Counted from the first letter of the stretch, positions 25,578-34,369 are shown. The stretch is DNA of 64,000 bases from Streptomyces sp. NBC_01446 (GCF_026340095.1 NZ_JAPEPO010000001.1:5852001-5916000), one strand, 5' to 3'. Translations and numbers: made by a program. The notes: a model not told the origin generated them from the sequence alone.

Positions 25578-26678
25578 ATGACCCCCACGACCGAGGCCGT
25601 CGCCGAGCGGCGGCCCGCCTATCTCACCGAACTCGCCCAGGGCACCGACCGGTTCCACGAGCCGCGCAGGACCGACTGTCCCTGGTGCGGCTCCGGCCGC
25701 CTGCGCACCCGGCTGCGGACCACCGACCTCCTCCAGCACAAGCCCGGCAGCTTCGTCGTCGACCAGTGCCGCGCCTGCTCGCACTCCTTCCAGAACCCGC
25801 GCCTGACCCCCGAGGGCCTGGCCTTCTACTACCGGGACTTCTACGACGGGCTCGACGCCGGCCACTCCGCCCGGCTCCTGAACGCCCAGCACTCCGCGAG
25901 GCGCTCCGCCCGGCGCCACCGCGCCGCCGCCCGCACCCTGCTGGCCCTCATCGAGCCGGAGAGCTGGCTGGACGTCGCCACCGGGCAGGGCCACTTCCCG
26001 GCGGCCGCCAAGGAGGTCCACCCGTACACCGCCTTCGACGGGCTCGACGCCTCGGCCGCCGTCGAGGAGGGCCGCAGGGCCGGCCGCGTCGAGGAGGCCC
26101 ACCGCGGCACCCTCACCGAACTCGCCCCCGCGCTCGCGGGACGCTACGACGCGCTGAGCATGTTCCACTACCTGGAGCACGCCACCGACCCGCGCGAGGA
26201 ACTCAAGGCCGCCCGCACCGTCCTGCGCCCCGGCGGCCACCTCCTCGTCGAGGTCCCCGACCCCGAGAGCCGCTACGCGAAGCTGCTCGGCAAGTGGTGG
26301 GTGTCGTACTTCCAGCCCCAGCACCTGCACCTCATCCCGATGGACAACCTCAGCCGCGAGCTGGAGCGCCTCGGCTACACCGTCGTCGCGACCGACCGCC
26401 GCGAGGCGCACGTCCCGCTCGACCTCACCGCCGGCCTCGCCCTGTTCCTCGGCCACTGGCTGCCGAGCGCCGACGCTCCTTGGCGCAGCAAGGCCCCCAC
26501 CCCGCTCCAGCGCAGGCTGCGCACGGCCCTCACGTACGCCGTCGTGCCCCTCGTCGCCGCGGCCTACGCGGCGGACCAGCTGCTCGCCCCGCTCGCGGGC
26601 CGCACCCGCTTCTCCAACGCCTACCGGGTCGTGGCCCGCAAGAACACGTCAGGGCCCGGCCGGGACCCGCGGCCCTGA
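25578..26678 (+). CDS. SAM-dependent methyltransferase with N-terminal Cys-pair zinc finger
   Basis: The protein has 366 residues. ATG 25578 is preferred over the GTG at 25575 because AGGAG is 6 bases upstream. Residues about 34-62 contain DCPWCG and DQCRAC, two Cys pairs likely to bind zinc. A class I methyltransferase fold follows: WLDVATGQGHFPAAA, then LSMFHYLEHATDPREELKAARTVLRPGGHLLVEVPDP. This arrangement (zinc finger, then methyltransferase) is typical of sugar or small-molecule C-methyltransferases and similar proteins. A hydrophobic stretch near the C-terminus may contact membrane. The substrate is unknown. Confidence 0.8.
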   Translation: MTPTTEAVAERRPAYLTELAQGTDRFHEPRRTDCPWCGSGRLRTRLRTTDLLQHKPGSFVVDQCRACSHSFQNPRLTPEGLAFYYRDFYDGLDAGHSARLLNAQHSARRSARRHRAAARTLLALIEPESWLDVATGQGHFPAAAKEVHPYTAFDGLDASAAVEEGRRAGRVEEAHRGTLTELAPALAGRYDALSMFHYLEHATDPREELKAARTVLRPGGHLLVEVPDPESRYAKLLGKWWVSYFQPQHLHLIPMDNLSRELERLGYTVVATDRREAHVPLDLTAGLALFLGHWLPSADAPWRSKAPTPLQRRLRTALTYAVVPLVAAAYAADQLLAPLAGRTRFSNAYRVVARKNTSGPGRDPRP

Positions 26679-26703
26679 CCGAACCCCGCCGATCGTCCCC
26701 GCG

Positions 26704-27906
26704 TCAGCCGCGCAGCACGAGCGCCTGCCCGGCCACCACGAGCAGCACCTGCTCGCACTCGGCGGCGAACGCCGTGTTCAGGCGCCCCAGTTCGTCCCGG
26801 TAGCGGCGGCCCGACGCGGTGGCCGGGACGATCCCGGAACCCACCTCGTTCGACACGGCGACGACCGTGCGCGGGGTGCTGCGCACGGCCTCCGTCAGCG
26901 CCGCGACCTTCTCGCGCAGCGCCCGCTCCCCGCCGCCCGCCCACTCCGCGTCGTCCCAGGCCCGCACCTCGTCCATGGCGTACGTCAGCCACAGGGACAG
27001 GCAGTCGATGAGCAGCGGGGGGCCGTCCTGCGCGAGGAGCGGCACGAGGTCGCAGGTCTCCGCCGTGTTCCAGGAGCCGGGGCGCCGCTCGCGATGCAGC
27101 GCCACCCGCTGCGACCACTCGGTGTCCCCGCCCCGCGTGCCGCCCGTCGCCACGTACAGCACGCCCGGGAACGCCTCGAGGCGCCGCTCGGCCTCGACCG
27201 ACTTCCCGGACCTCGCCCCACCGAGGACCAGCGTCCTGCGCGGCACGTCCGGCACGTCCTCGTACGCCCCCACCACGAGCGTCGTCCCGTCCGGCACGGC
27301 CCGTGCGCCCGCCGCCGCCAGACGGCGCGTCAGCTCCGGACCCGGCGGCACGTCGTGGTCGATGTGGACCGCGAGCACATCGGTGGTCGCGCCGATCGCC
27401 CCCACGGCCCGCAGCCTGGCCGCCGCGTCCGGGCGGTCCACGATGTCGGCGAGCACCATCTCGTACGGCCGCTCGGCCTCCGCGAAGCCCGCGGGCGCCG
27501 CGCCCGGCGGCAGATACAGCAGCCGCTCGCCGTCCGGCCCGGTCACCTCGTAGCCCGTCCCCGGCGAGTCCGTCGGCAGGGCCCGCACCCGGTGCCCGGT
27601 CAGCAGCGCCAGCTCGCTCCCGTCCGGCACCCTGACCGGCGACACGAGCCCCGCCGGCACCTCGACGGGCGGCCCGTCGTGCGGATGCGAGAGCAGCACC
27701 TGCCGTACGCCGCTGAGACTGTGCCCCGAACGGGCGGCGGCGAACGCCGCCCCCGGCGTCAGGTCGAGCAGCAGCGTGCCGTCGATGAGGAGCGCGGTCG
27801 CGGCACGCGCGCCACCCGGCCCGAGGGCGGTGGCGCAGGCCGCGCAGGGGCAGTCCGGGCGGGGCAGTCCGGTGGGTGCGCCGGTGCCGAGCAGAGTGAG
27901 TTCCAC
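26704..27906 (-). CDS. cobU: PhnP-like (metallo-beta-lactamase fold) domain fused to CobU
   Basis: The protein has 400 residues from the GTG at 27906, chosen because GGAGG lies 8 bases upstream; a GTG 21 bases earlier is alternative. Residues about 1-225 resemble the PhnP branch of the metallo-beta-lactamase fold: LLGTGAPTGLPRPDCPCAACA keeps the C-x-C-x-x-C zinc knuckle, but the active-site HxHxDH is degraded to SHPHDGPP. Residues about 226-400 are CobU (adenosylcobinamide kinase/guanylyltransferase) with the P-loop GGARSGKS and NEVGSGIVPATASGRRYRDELG. CobU makes adenosylcobinamide-GDP for CobS. It converges on the methyltransferase gene. Confidence 0.85.
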   Translation of the reverse strand: MELTLLGTGAPTGLPRPDCPCAACATALGPGGARAATALLIDGTLLLDLTPGAAFAAARSGHSLSGVRQVLLSHPHDGPPVEVPAGLVSPVRVPDGSELALLTGHRVRALPTDSPGTGYEVTGPDGERLLYLPPGAAPAGFAEAERPYEMVLADIVDRPDAAARLRAVGAIGATTDVLAVHIDHDVPPGPELTRRLAAAGARAVPDGTTLVVGAYEDVPDVPRRTLVLGGARSGKSVEAERRLEAFPGVLYVATGGTRGGDTEWSQRVALHRERRPGSWNTAETCDLVPLLAQDGPPLLIDCLSLWLTYAMDEVRAWDDAEWAGGGERALREKVAALTEAVRSTPRTVVAVSNEVGSGIVPATASGRRYRDELGRLNTAFAAECEQVLLVVAGQALVLRG

Positions 27907-28006
27907 GGGAAGATCCTCCCGCGCCACCGCGAGTGGCGCGCGCCCGGATAGGCTTCCGGGCAGTACTCAGACCGTGAGCTGGTCCGTTGACTCTCTGGAG
28001 GCTGAC

Positions 28007-28225
28007 ATGGCGGCGTGGACGTGGAGGTTCGAGAAGTCGGACGGGACGGAGGTCCAGCCGGCGGTGCAGCCCGAGGAGTTCACGACTCAGGGCGACGCGG
28101 AGTCGTGGATCGGCGAGTACTGGAAGGCCCTCGCCGAAGGCGGCGCCGACCAGGTCACCCTCTTCGAGGACGACGCGGTGATCTACGGTCCGATGGGACT
28201 GCACGCCGAGGACGCGCCGGCGTAG
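28007..28225 (+). CDS. Small acidic conserved protein
   Basis: The protein has 72 residues from ATG 28007, with CTGGAGG 5 bases upstream. The sequence (AAWTWRFEKSDGTEVQPAVQPEEFTTQGDAESWIGEYWKAL) is acidic, with no signal or membrane segment. Similar short proteins are widespread in Streptomyces, but I know no function. It is monocistronic and ends at the bidirectional hairpin at 28253. Confidence 0.75.
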   Translation: MAAWTWRFEKSDGTEVQPAVQPEEFTTQGDAESWIGEYWKALAEGGADQVTLFEDDAVIYGPMGLHAEDAPA

Positions 28226-28252
28226 GTCTGTAGGTCTGGACGGAATGCCAGG

Positions 28253-28284
28253 AAGGGCGGCGACCCGCACGGGTCGCCGCCCTT
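28253..28284. terminator. Bidirectional hairpin terminator
   Basis: Perfect 14-base arms at 28253-28266 and 28271-28284 enclose a 4-base loop. It sits between the convergent small acidic gene (+) and the htrA-like gene (-), 31 bases from the latter's stop. Confidence 0.85.
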
Positions 28285-28315
28285 CTGTCCTCCGCTGTCT
28301 CCCGATACGTCCGTC

Positions 28316-29467
28316 CTAGATCTCGCCGAGCGTGACCTCGACCGTGTTCTCGGCCCCGTTTCTCGTGTACGCGACCGAGACCTTGTCGCCGGGCTTGAGG
28401 GCGGCGAGTTGCTCCGCGAGCGCCACCATCGTGGGGACGTCTGTGCCGTTGATCTGGGTGATGATGTCCCCGGACTGGATCCCGGCTTTCTGCGCGGCCC
28501 CGCCGTCGTTGACGTCCACGACGGCGACCCCGTCCGGCTGGTAGGAGCTGCCGAGCACCGTACGGCTCGTGATGCCGAGCGCGGCCCGCCCCGAGTCCGT
28601 GACCTTGCCCTTCTTGACGACCTGGCCGGCGACCGTCTTGACCATGGACGAGGGGATCGCGAACCCGATGCCGGGTGCCGCGCCGCCGCCCATGTTGGGG
28701 TCTGTCGCGGCGAGCGTCGGGATGCCGACGACCTGCCCGTCGAGATTGACGAGGGCGCCGCCGCTGTTGCCCGGGTTGATCGCCGCGGACGTCTGCACCA
28801 TGTTCCCGATGGTGGCGCCGGTCCCGCCGCCCGCGGGGTTCTCGCTGACGGTCCGCCCGGTCGCCGAGACGATGCCCTGCGTGACGCTGGAGGACAGGCC
28901 GAGCGGCGAGCCCATCGCCAGGGTGATCTGGCCGACCTCGACCTTGGACGAGTTCGCGAACTTCGCGGGCTTGAGCCCCTCGGGCACCTTGTCCAGCTTG
29001 ACGACGGCGAGGTCCTGGTCGGGGTAGGCGTAGACGAGCGTCGCGGTCAGCTCGGTCTCGCTGTTGGACGTGGTCACCTTGAACGTCTTCTCGTTGCCGA
29101 CCACGTGCGCGTTGGTGACGATGTGCCCCTTGTCGTCGTAGACGATCCCGGAGCCTTGCTCGGCCGAGCCCTGGATCTGGACGACCGACGGCAGGACGTC
29201 CCTGATCACCTTCTGGTAGTCGGCCTGCAGAGCGTTGCCGGAGACGGCCGCGGCCTGCTCCGTGGTGCCGGACGGCTTCGTCGACGGGCCGGACGGGCCG
29301 GAGGAGTCGGAGCCGGAGCAGCCGCCTGCCAGGGCCACCGAGCAGACGACGGCGGTCAGCGGCAGCGCGAACCGCGGAACGCGGCCACGCCCGCTGCGAG
29401 TGGCACGGGTACGCGTACGGGATCCGGAAAGAGAGCGGGGGCGGGAACGGTCACGGAAATCATCCAT
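28316..29467 (-). CDS. HtrA/DegP-type serine protease lipoprotein with PDZ domain
   Basis: The protein has 383 residues. A basic N-terminus leads into a hydrophobic segment ending in LAGGC, a lipobox at residues about 46-50. The trypsin-like domain has the triad His (TNAHVV), Asp (DQDLAVVKL) and Ser (INPGNSGGALV). One PDZ domain follows (DGVAVVDVNDGGAAQKAGIQSGDIITQINGTDVP). It should act as a cell-surface quality-control protease. The Ser/Gly/Thr linker after the lipobox is low complexity. Regulation is not visible from sequence. Confidence 0.9.
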   Translation of the reverse strand: MDDFRDRSRPRSLSGSRTRTRATRSGRGRVPRFALPLTAVVCSVALAGGCSGSDSSGPSGPSTKPSGTTEQAAAVSGNALQADYQKVIRDVLPSVVQIQGSAEQGSGIVYDDKGHIVTNAHVVGNEKTFKVTTSNSETELTATLVYAYPDQDLAVVKLDKVPEGLKPAKFANSSKVEVGQITLAMGSPLGLSSSVTQGIVSATGRTVSENPAGGGTGATIGNMVQTSAAINPGNSGGALVNLDGQVVGIPTLAATDPNMGGGAAPGIGFAIPSSMVKTVAGQVVKKGKVTDSGRAALGITSRTVLGSSYQPDGVAVVDVNDGGAAQKAGIQSGDIITQINGTDVPTMVALAEQLAALKPGDKVSVAYTRNGAENTVEVTLGEI

Positions 29468-29539
29468 GCCCGGATTGTCGCCGTCGTCCGGTTGTTCCTG
29501 CCTGTGGTGGACCGCCGAACAGGGGGCGCGCCGGGGCCC

Positions 29540-30334
29540 TCAGCCCCGCACGCCGCACAGGTGCAGCAGGGCCGCCACCCGGCGGTACGGCTCCGTGCGG
29601 CCCGCCCGCTCCTCCGCCGCGAGCAGCGTGTGGAACTCGCCGGGCGGCGGCACGGGCGCGTCGTCCCCCGCCGTGTCCGTGAAGACCCGCACGCCGTACC
29701 AGGCGTGCAGCGGGGCCCCGATCCCGGCCAGCGTCGCGGTCAGTGCGTCGAGCCGGTCGGCCCGCACGTCGAGCCCGAGCCGGTTGCGGTACGAGAGCGT
29801 GTCGAAGGAGCCGAGCGCCGCCTGCCAGTCCCCGGCGAGGCCGGGCCGCATGGCGAGCGCGTCACCGTTGCGCACGAGGAGCGAGAGCAGGCCGCCGGGG
29901 GCCAGCATCCGCGCCAGGCCCGCGAGCAGCGCGTCGGGGTCCTCGACGTACATCAGGACCCCGTGGCACAGGACCACGTCGAAGCTGCCGGGCAGGAAGT
30001 GCACCCCGGTCTCACGGCCGTCACCCTCCACGAGGCGCACCCGGCCGCGGATGCCCTCGGGCTCCTCGGCGAGCGCGGCCCTCGCTGCGGCGACCATCCC
30101 GGGATCCTGCTCGACCCCGGTCACCTGATGTCCGGCACGCGCGAGGCGCAGGGCCTGCGTGCCCTGGCCCATGCCGACGTCGAGGATCCGCAGCCGCTGC
30201 CCGACGGGGTAGCGCGCGGCCAGCTGCTCATCGAGCTGCCGGGCCACGAGCTCCTGGCGTACGGAATTGCGCAGACCGCTCAGCTTGCCGAGCCAGGACG
30301 CCGCGGCGCCGCCGGAGAAGGCCTCCGTGCTCAG
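29540..30334 (-). CDS. SAM-dependent methyltransferase with probable CTG start
   Basis: Motif I is ILDVGMGQGTQALRLA, with VEQDPGMVAAAR, DVVLCHGVLMYVEDP and MLAPGGLLSLLVRN following, a class I methyltransferase of the UbiE/CmoA type. The first usual start is GTG 30247 (235 residues). However, 29 upstream codons read as clear coding sequence, back to a CTG at 30334 that overlaps the previous gene's stop (CTGA) and follows GGGGAG by 5 bases. I give the longer form (264 residues). The substrate is unknown. It is translationally linked to the upstream membrane-protein gene. Confidence 0.75.
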   Translation of the reverse strand: MSTEAFSGGAAASWLGKLSGLRNSVRQELVARQLDEQLAARYPVGQRLRILDVGMGQGTQALRLARAGHQVTGVEQDPGMVAAARAALAEEPEGIRGRVRLVEGDGRETGVHFLPGSFDVVLCHGVLMYVEDPDALLAGLARMLAPGGLLSLLVRNGDALAMRPGLAGDWQAALGSFDTLSYRNRLGLDVRADRLDALTATLAGIGAPLHAWYGVRVFTDTAGDDAPVPPPGEFHTLLAAEERAGRTEPYRRVAALLHLCGVRG

Positions 30335-30927
30335 GGCCGCTCCCCGCGCTTGACCTGGGGCTTGGGCAGACGGAGCCGGCGCATCTGGAGCGTGCGCATC
30401 AGGGCGTACGCGACGGCGCCCTTCTTCGGCTCGTTCGGGAACTTCTCGGCCAGACGCTTCTTCAGGCGGAACGCCGTCACGACCGAGTCGAGCACGATCA
30501 GCACGATCACGATCAGCCAGAGCAGCAGCGCGATGTTCTGGAGACTCGAGATCCGGACCATGGTCATCACGAGGATGATCACGGCCAGGGGCAGGAAGAA
30601 CTCGGCGATGCAGAAGCGCGAGTCGACGAAGTCGCGCGCGAACTTTCGCACCGGACCCTTGTCGCGGGCGGGAAGATAACGCTCGTCACCGCTGGCGAGC
30701 GCCTGGCGCTGCCTCTCCATCGCGGTGCGGCGCTCGTCGCGCTGCCGCTTCGACGCCTCCTTGCGGGTCGTCGGCGTATTGGCCACACTGCGGCGCTGGG
30801 TCTGGGCCTGGCTGCGCTTGGGCGTAGGGCGGCCCTTGGGGGCCTGCGGGTCACGGGGCTGCGTGGAGTTGGTCACCGGTGCCTTGGCGGCCGGGGCCTT
30901 CTCGTCCTTGGATCGGCTACGGAACAC
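30331..30927 (-). CDS. DUF3043-like membrane protein
   Basis: The protein has 198 residues from the GTG at 30927; an ATG 30 bases earlier is an alternative. The first 100 residues are strongly basic and low in order (SRSKDEKAPAAKAPVT, RKEASKRQRDERRTAMERQR). Two membrane segments follow (FFLPLAVIILVMTMV and NIALLLWLIVIVLIVLDSVV), then a basic tail. This matches the DUF3043 actinobacterial family of unknown function. Its stop overlaps the start of the methyltransferase gene. Confidence 0.75.
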   Translation of the reverse strand: MFRSRSKDEKAPAAKAPVTNSTQPRDPQAPKGRPTPKRSQAQTQRRSVANTPTTRKEASKRQRDERRTAMERQRQALASGDERYLPARDKGPVRKFARDFVDSRFCIAEFFLPLAVIILVMTMVRISSLQNIALLLWLIVIVLIVLDSVVTAFRLKKRLAEKFPNEPKKGAVAYALMRTLQMRRLRLPKPQVKRGERP

Positions 30928-31229
30928 AAAGCCCAAGGGTACGTGGTGCGGGCGCATGGACCAGAGGCGAGTGGGGAACGATCCGGCAACACCCTGCGTC
31001 AGTGTTGCTGAGCGTTCCCGGCAGCTGCACCGCGTGCTCGTAGATCCGGCCACCCCGGGGGGACACCTACTCCCTGCGCCGGAGCGGGACCGGACGCAGT
31101 CGTCCTTGGGGATGAGCGCATCCGCACCTGAACAGTGCGGTAATAGAGGCAGGACCCGTACTGTGGGTTCTGTCGCAGTGCTGGTGCTGGACGTCTGCTG
31201 GATCTGTCAGAAGGGGGCGCGCGAAGCCC
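30928..31229. other. Intergenic region between DUF3043 gene and pspA
   Basis: These 302 bases separate divergent genes and should hold both promoters. The clearest structure is a perfect 6-base inverted repeat, CCGCAC (31122-31127) and GTGCGG (31135-31140), directly followed by TAATAG at 31141-31146. It lies 90-110 bases before pspA and could be an operator next to a -10 element. No small gene is convincing. Confidence 0.4.
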
Positions 31230-32024
31230 ATGAGCGGTGTCATGAAGCGTATGGGGATGATCTTCCGCGCGAAGGCGAACAAGGCCCTTGACCGGGCCGA
31301 GGACCCGCGCGAGACCCTCGATTACTCGTACCAGAAGCAGCTGGAGCTGCTCCAGAAGGTGCGCCGCGGCGTCGCCGACGTGGCGACCTCGCGCAAGCGC
31401 CTGGAGTTGCAGCTCAACCAGCTCCAGTCCCAGTCGTCCAAGCTGGAGGACCAGGGCCGCAAGGCGCTCGCGCTCGGCCGCGAGGACCTGGCCCGCGAGG
31501 CGCTCTCGCGCCGGGCAGCCCTTCAGCAGCAGGTCACCGACCTGGAGACGCAGCACCAGACCCTCCAGGGCGAGGAGGAGAAGCTCACCCTCGCGGCGCA
31601 GCGCCTCCAGGCCAAGGTCGACGCCTTCCGTACGAAGAAGGAGACGATCAAGGCGACGTACACCGCGGCCCAGGCACAGACCCGGATCGGAGAGGCCTTC
31701 TCCGGCATCTCCGAGGAGATGGGCGACGTGGGCATGGCCATCCAGCGTGCCGAGGACAAGACGGCGCAGCTCCAGGCCCGGGCCGGCGCGATCGACGAGC
31801 TGCTTGCCTCCGGCGCCCTCGACGACCAGTCCGGCCTCGCCAAGGACGACATCCAGAGCGAGCTGGACCGCCTCTCCGGTGGTACGGATGTAGAGCTGGA
31901 ACTCCAGCGGATGAAGGCCGAACTGTCGGGCGGCTCCTCCTCGCAGCAGGCCATCGAGGGCGGTCAGGGCCAGCAGTCTCCGACGCAGACGCCGCAGGAC
32001 ACCCCGCGCTTCGACAAGCAGTAG
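31230..32024 (+). CDS. pspA: PspA/IM30 family membrane-stress protein
   Basis: The protein has 264 residues from ATG 31230; an ATG four codons later is possible. It is almost entirely helical coiled coil (SYQKQLELLQKVRRGVADVATSRKRLELQLNQL and onward). The N-terminal amphipathic helix MKRMGMIFRAKANKALDRAEDP binds membrane, and the C-terminus is a Gln/Ser-rich tail. PspA and Vipp1 proteins assemble on damaged membrane and preserve the proton gradient. pspAA follows 21 bases downstream. Confidence 0.9.
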   Translation: MSGVMKRMGMIFRAKANKALDRAEDPRETLDYSYQKQLELLQKVRRGVADVATSRKRLELQLNQLQSQSSKLEDQGRKALALGREDLAREALSRRAALQQQVTDLETQHQTLQGEEEKLTLAAQRLQAKVDAFRTKKETIKATYTAAQAQTRIGEAFSGISEEMGDVGMAIQRAEDKTAQLQARAGAIDELLASGALDDQSGLAKDDIQSELDRLSGGTDVELELQRMKAELSGGSSSQQAIEGGQGQQSPTQTPQDTPRFDKQ

Positions 32025-32045
32025 TCCCACGCCGAGGAGGGCGTC

Positions 32046-32324
32046 ATGATCGTACGGATCATGGGGGAGGGGCAGGTGGAGCTGGCCGACAGCCACTTCA
32101 CCGAGCTCAACAAGCTCGACAACGAGCTCCTGGCCGAGATGGAGAACGGGGACGGTCCCGGTTTCCGCCGCACGCTCAACGCCCTGCTCGAAACGGTGCG
32201 CTCCGTCGGCACCCCGCTGCCCGACGCGTCACTCGAACCTTCGGAACTCATTCTTCCGTCCCCGGACGCGACCCTGGAAGAGGTCCGGGAGATGCTCAGC
32301 GACGACGGTCTGATCCCTGGCTGA
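32046..32324 (+). CDS. pspAA: PspA-associated protein PspAA
   Basis: The protein has 92 residues from ATG 32046, with GAGGAGG upstream. MIVRIMGEGQVELADSHFTELNKLDNELL is typical of PspAA, a small protein found directly after pspA in Actinobacteria. The rest is acidic. It probably works with PspA in membrane stress. It is surely co-transcribed with pspA; a hairpin follows. Confidence 0.85.
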   Translation: MIVRIMGEGQVELADSHFTELNKLDNELLAEMENGDGPGFRRTLNALLETVRSVGTPLPDASLEPSELILPSPDATLEEVREMLSDDGLIPG

Positions 32325-32334
32325 GCCGCTGCCC

Positions 32335-32362
32335 GCGGTACGTGGCCCGTCGCGCGTACCGC
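32335..32362 (+). terminator. Hairpin after pspAA
   Basis: Perfect 8-base arms GCGGTACG (32335-32342) and CGTACCGC (32355-32362) flank a 12-base loop. It may end or attenuate the pspA unit ahead of the histidine kinase gene. Confidence 0.5.
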
Positions 32363-32403
32363 TGATGGACGGGCCTGCCGCGCACGGACGAGGGGGCGAT
32401 ACC

Positions 32404-33645
32404 GTGACGCCGGTGACCCCCTTCGTACGCTGGGCCAGGACTCACCCCCGGGCCATGGACGCGGCCCTCGCGGCGGCGGTGCTGCTCTGCATGATCGCCG
32501 CCTCCTTCGCCGATCCGAACGGCGGCCGCGACGGCACTCCCACCTGGGGCACCCGCAGTCCCCAGGTCCTCAGCGTCGTCCTCATGGTGCTCGGCGCGGC
32601 CGCCCTCGTCCTGCGCCGCCGCGCCCCCATGGCGGTCCTCGCGGCCACCTCCGCCGTCACTCTGGCGGAACTCGTCACCGGCGACCCCCGCGCGCCCGTC
32701 GCGATGAGCGCCGTCGTCGCGCTCTACACCGTCGCCGCCACCACCGACCGTCCCACCACGTGGCGCGTCGGCCTCGCCACCATGGCCGTCCTCTCCGGCG
32801 CCGCCATGCTGGCCGGCCCCCTGCCCTGGTACTCGCAGGAGAACCTCGGCGTCTTCGCCTGGACCGGCATGGCCGCCGCGGCCGGGGACGCCGTGCGCAG
32901 CCGGCGCGCGTTCGTCGACGCGATCCGCGAGCGGGCCGAGCGTGCCGAGCGCACACGGGAGGAGGAGGCCCGGCGCCGGGTCGCCGAGGAGCGTCTGCGC
33001 ATCGCCCGTGACCTTCACGACGTCGTCGCGCACCACATCGCCCTGGTCAACGTCCAGGCGGGCGTCGCCTCGCACGTCATGGACAAGCGCCCCGACCAGG
33101 CCAAGGAGGCCCTGTCGCACGTGCGCGAGGCGAGCCGCTCCGCGCTCAACGAACTCCGCGCCACCGTGGGCCTGTTGAGGCAGTCCGGCGACCCCGAGGC
33201 GCCCACCGAGCCGGCACCGGGACTCGACCGCCTCGAAGACCTCGTCGGCACGTTCCGCAACGCCGGCCTGCCCGTCGAGGTCGCCTGCGCCGACCGGGCC
33301 ACCGGCCTGCAGGCCGCCGTCGACCTGGCCGCCTACCGCATCATCCAGGAGGCCCTGACCAATGTGCAGAAGCACGCGGGCGCCGAGGCCAAGGCCGAGG
33401 TCAGCGTCGTGCGCGTAGGCCCGAACATCGAGGTCACGATCCTCGACAACGGGCCCGGCACCGAGCAGCCCTCGCCCGACAGCGGTGGCCACGGCCTCCT
33501 CGGCATGCGCGAGCGCGTCGCCGCGATCGGCGGCAGCTGCTCGGCGGGACCGCGCTACGGGGGCGGGTTCCGCGTCCATGCGATCCTGCCCGTCCAGGCC
33601 CACGCCACCGCGGGCCTCGCCACGGACACGGGGGACGCTGGATGA
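32404..33645 (+). CDS. Two-component sensor histidine kinase, HisKA_3 type
   Basis: The protein has 413 residues from the GTG at 32404, preferred for its GGGGG-rich binding site; an ATG at 32365 is the alternative. Four hydrophobic segments occupy residues about 15-150. The dimerisation helix carries the phospho-acceptor His205 in RIARDLHDVVAHHIALVNVQ. The HATPase_c end has NVQKHAGAEAKAEV, DNGPG and GHGLLGMRERV. It phosphorylates the response regulator whose ATG overlaps its stop (ATGA). Its place between pspAA and an RND permease suggests it senses envelope stress. Confidence 0.9.
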   Translation: MTPVTPFVRWARTHPRAMDAALAAAVLLCMIAASFADPNGGRDGTPTWGTRSPQVLSVVLMVLGAAALVLRRRAPMAVLAATSAVTLAELVTGDPRAPVAMSAVVALYTVAATTDRPTTWRVGLATMAVLSGAAMLAGPLPWYSQENLGVFAWTGMAAAAGDAVRSRRAFVDAIRERAERAERTREEEARRRVAEERLRIARDLHDVVAHHIALVNVQAGVASHVMDKRPDQAKEALSHVREASRSALNELRATVGLLRQSGDPEAPTEPAPGLDRLEDLVGTFRNAGLPVEVACADRATGLQAAVDLAAYRIIQEALTNVQKHAGAEAKAEVSVVRVGPNIEVTILDNGPGTEQPSPDSGGHGLLGMRERVAAIGGSCSAGPRYGGGFRVHAILPVQAHATAGLATDTGDAG

Positions 33646-34340
33646 CCATCCGGGTACTGCTCGCCGACGACCAGGCCCTGCTGCGCAGCGCCTTCCGCGT
33701 CCTCGTGGACTCCGAACCCGACATGCTCGTCGTGGGCGAGGCCTCGAACGGCGCGGAGGCGGTCAGCCTCGCCAAGTCGGAGAAGGCCGACGTCGTCCTG
33801 ATGGACATCCGGATGCCCGGCACCGACGGACTCGCCGCGACCCGCCTGATCAGCGCCGACCCCGAACTGGCCCACGTACGCGTCGTGATGCTCACGACGT
33901 TCGAGGTCGACGAGTACGTCGTCCAGTCGCTGCGCGCGGGCGCCTCCGGCTTCCTCGGCAAGGGCGCCGAACCCGAGGAGCTCCTCGGCGCCGTGCGGAT
34001 CGCCGCCGCGGGCGAGGCTCTCCTGTCGCCGGTCGCGACCAAGGGCCTGATCGCCAAGTTCCTCGCCCAGGGCGAGGGGTACGGCGACTGGGAGGAAGGC
34101 GCGCGCCCCGGCGGTGCCCACGGCGAACGCCTCGCCGCGCTGACCACCCGCGAGCGCGAGGTGCTCGTCCAGGTCGCCGGCGGCCACTCGAACGACGAGA
34201 TCGCGGAGCGCCTCCAGGTCAGCCCGCTCACGGTCAAGACCCATGTGAACCGCGCCATGGCCAAGCTCGGTGCGCGGGACCGTGCCCAACTCGTAGTAAT
34301 CGCCTACGAATCGGGCCTGGTCCGTCCAAGGGTGGAGTGA
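33642..34340 (+). CDS. NarL/FixJ-type response regulator
   Basis: The protein has 232 residues from ATG 33642, overlapping the kinase stop by 4 bases. The receiver domain has the acidic pocket (LLADDQALLR), phospho-acceptor Asp55 in VLMDIRMPG and the conserved Thr (LTTFE). A LuxR-type helix-turn-helix ends the protein (LTTREREVLVQVAGGHSNDEIAERLQVSPLTVKTHVNRAMAKL). Likely targets are the adjacent RND gene and possibly pspA. Confidence 0.93.
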   Translation: MTIRVLLADDQALLRSAFRVLVDSEPDMLVVGEASNGAEAVSLAKSEKADVVLMDIRMPGTDGLAATRLISADPELAHVRVVMLTTFEVDEYVVQSLRAGASGFLGKGAEPEELLGAVRIAAAGEALLSPVATKGLIAKFLAQGEGYGDWEEGARPGGAHGERLAALTTREREVLVQVAGGHSNDEIAERLQVSPLTVKTHVNRAMAKLGARDRAQLVVIAYESGLVRPRVE

Positions 34341-34369
34341 GCCGGGGTCTCCGCGTACTACGGGCGCAG

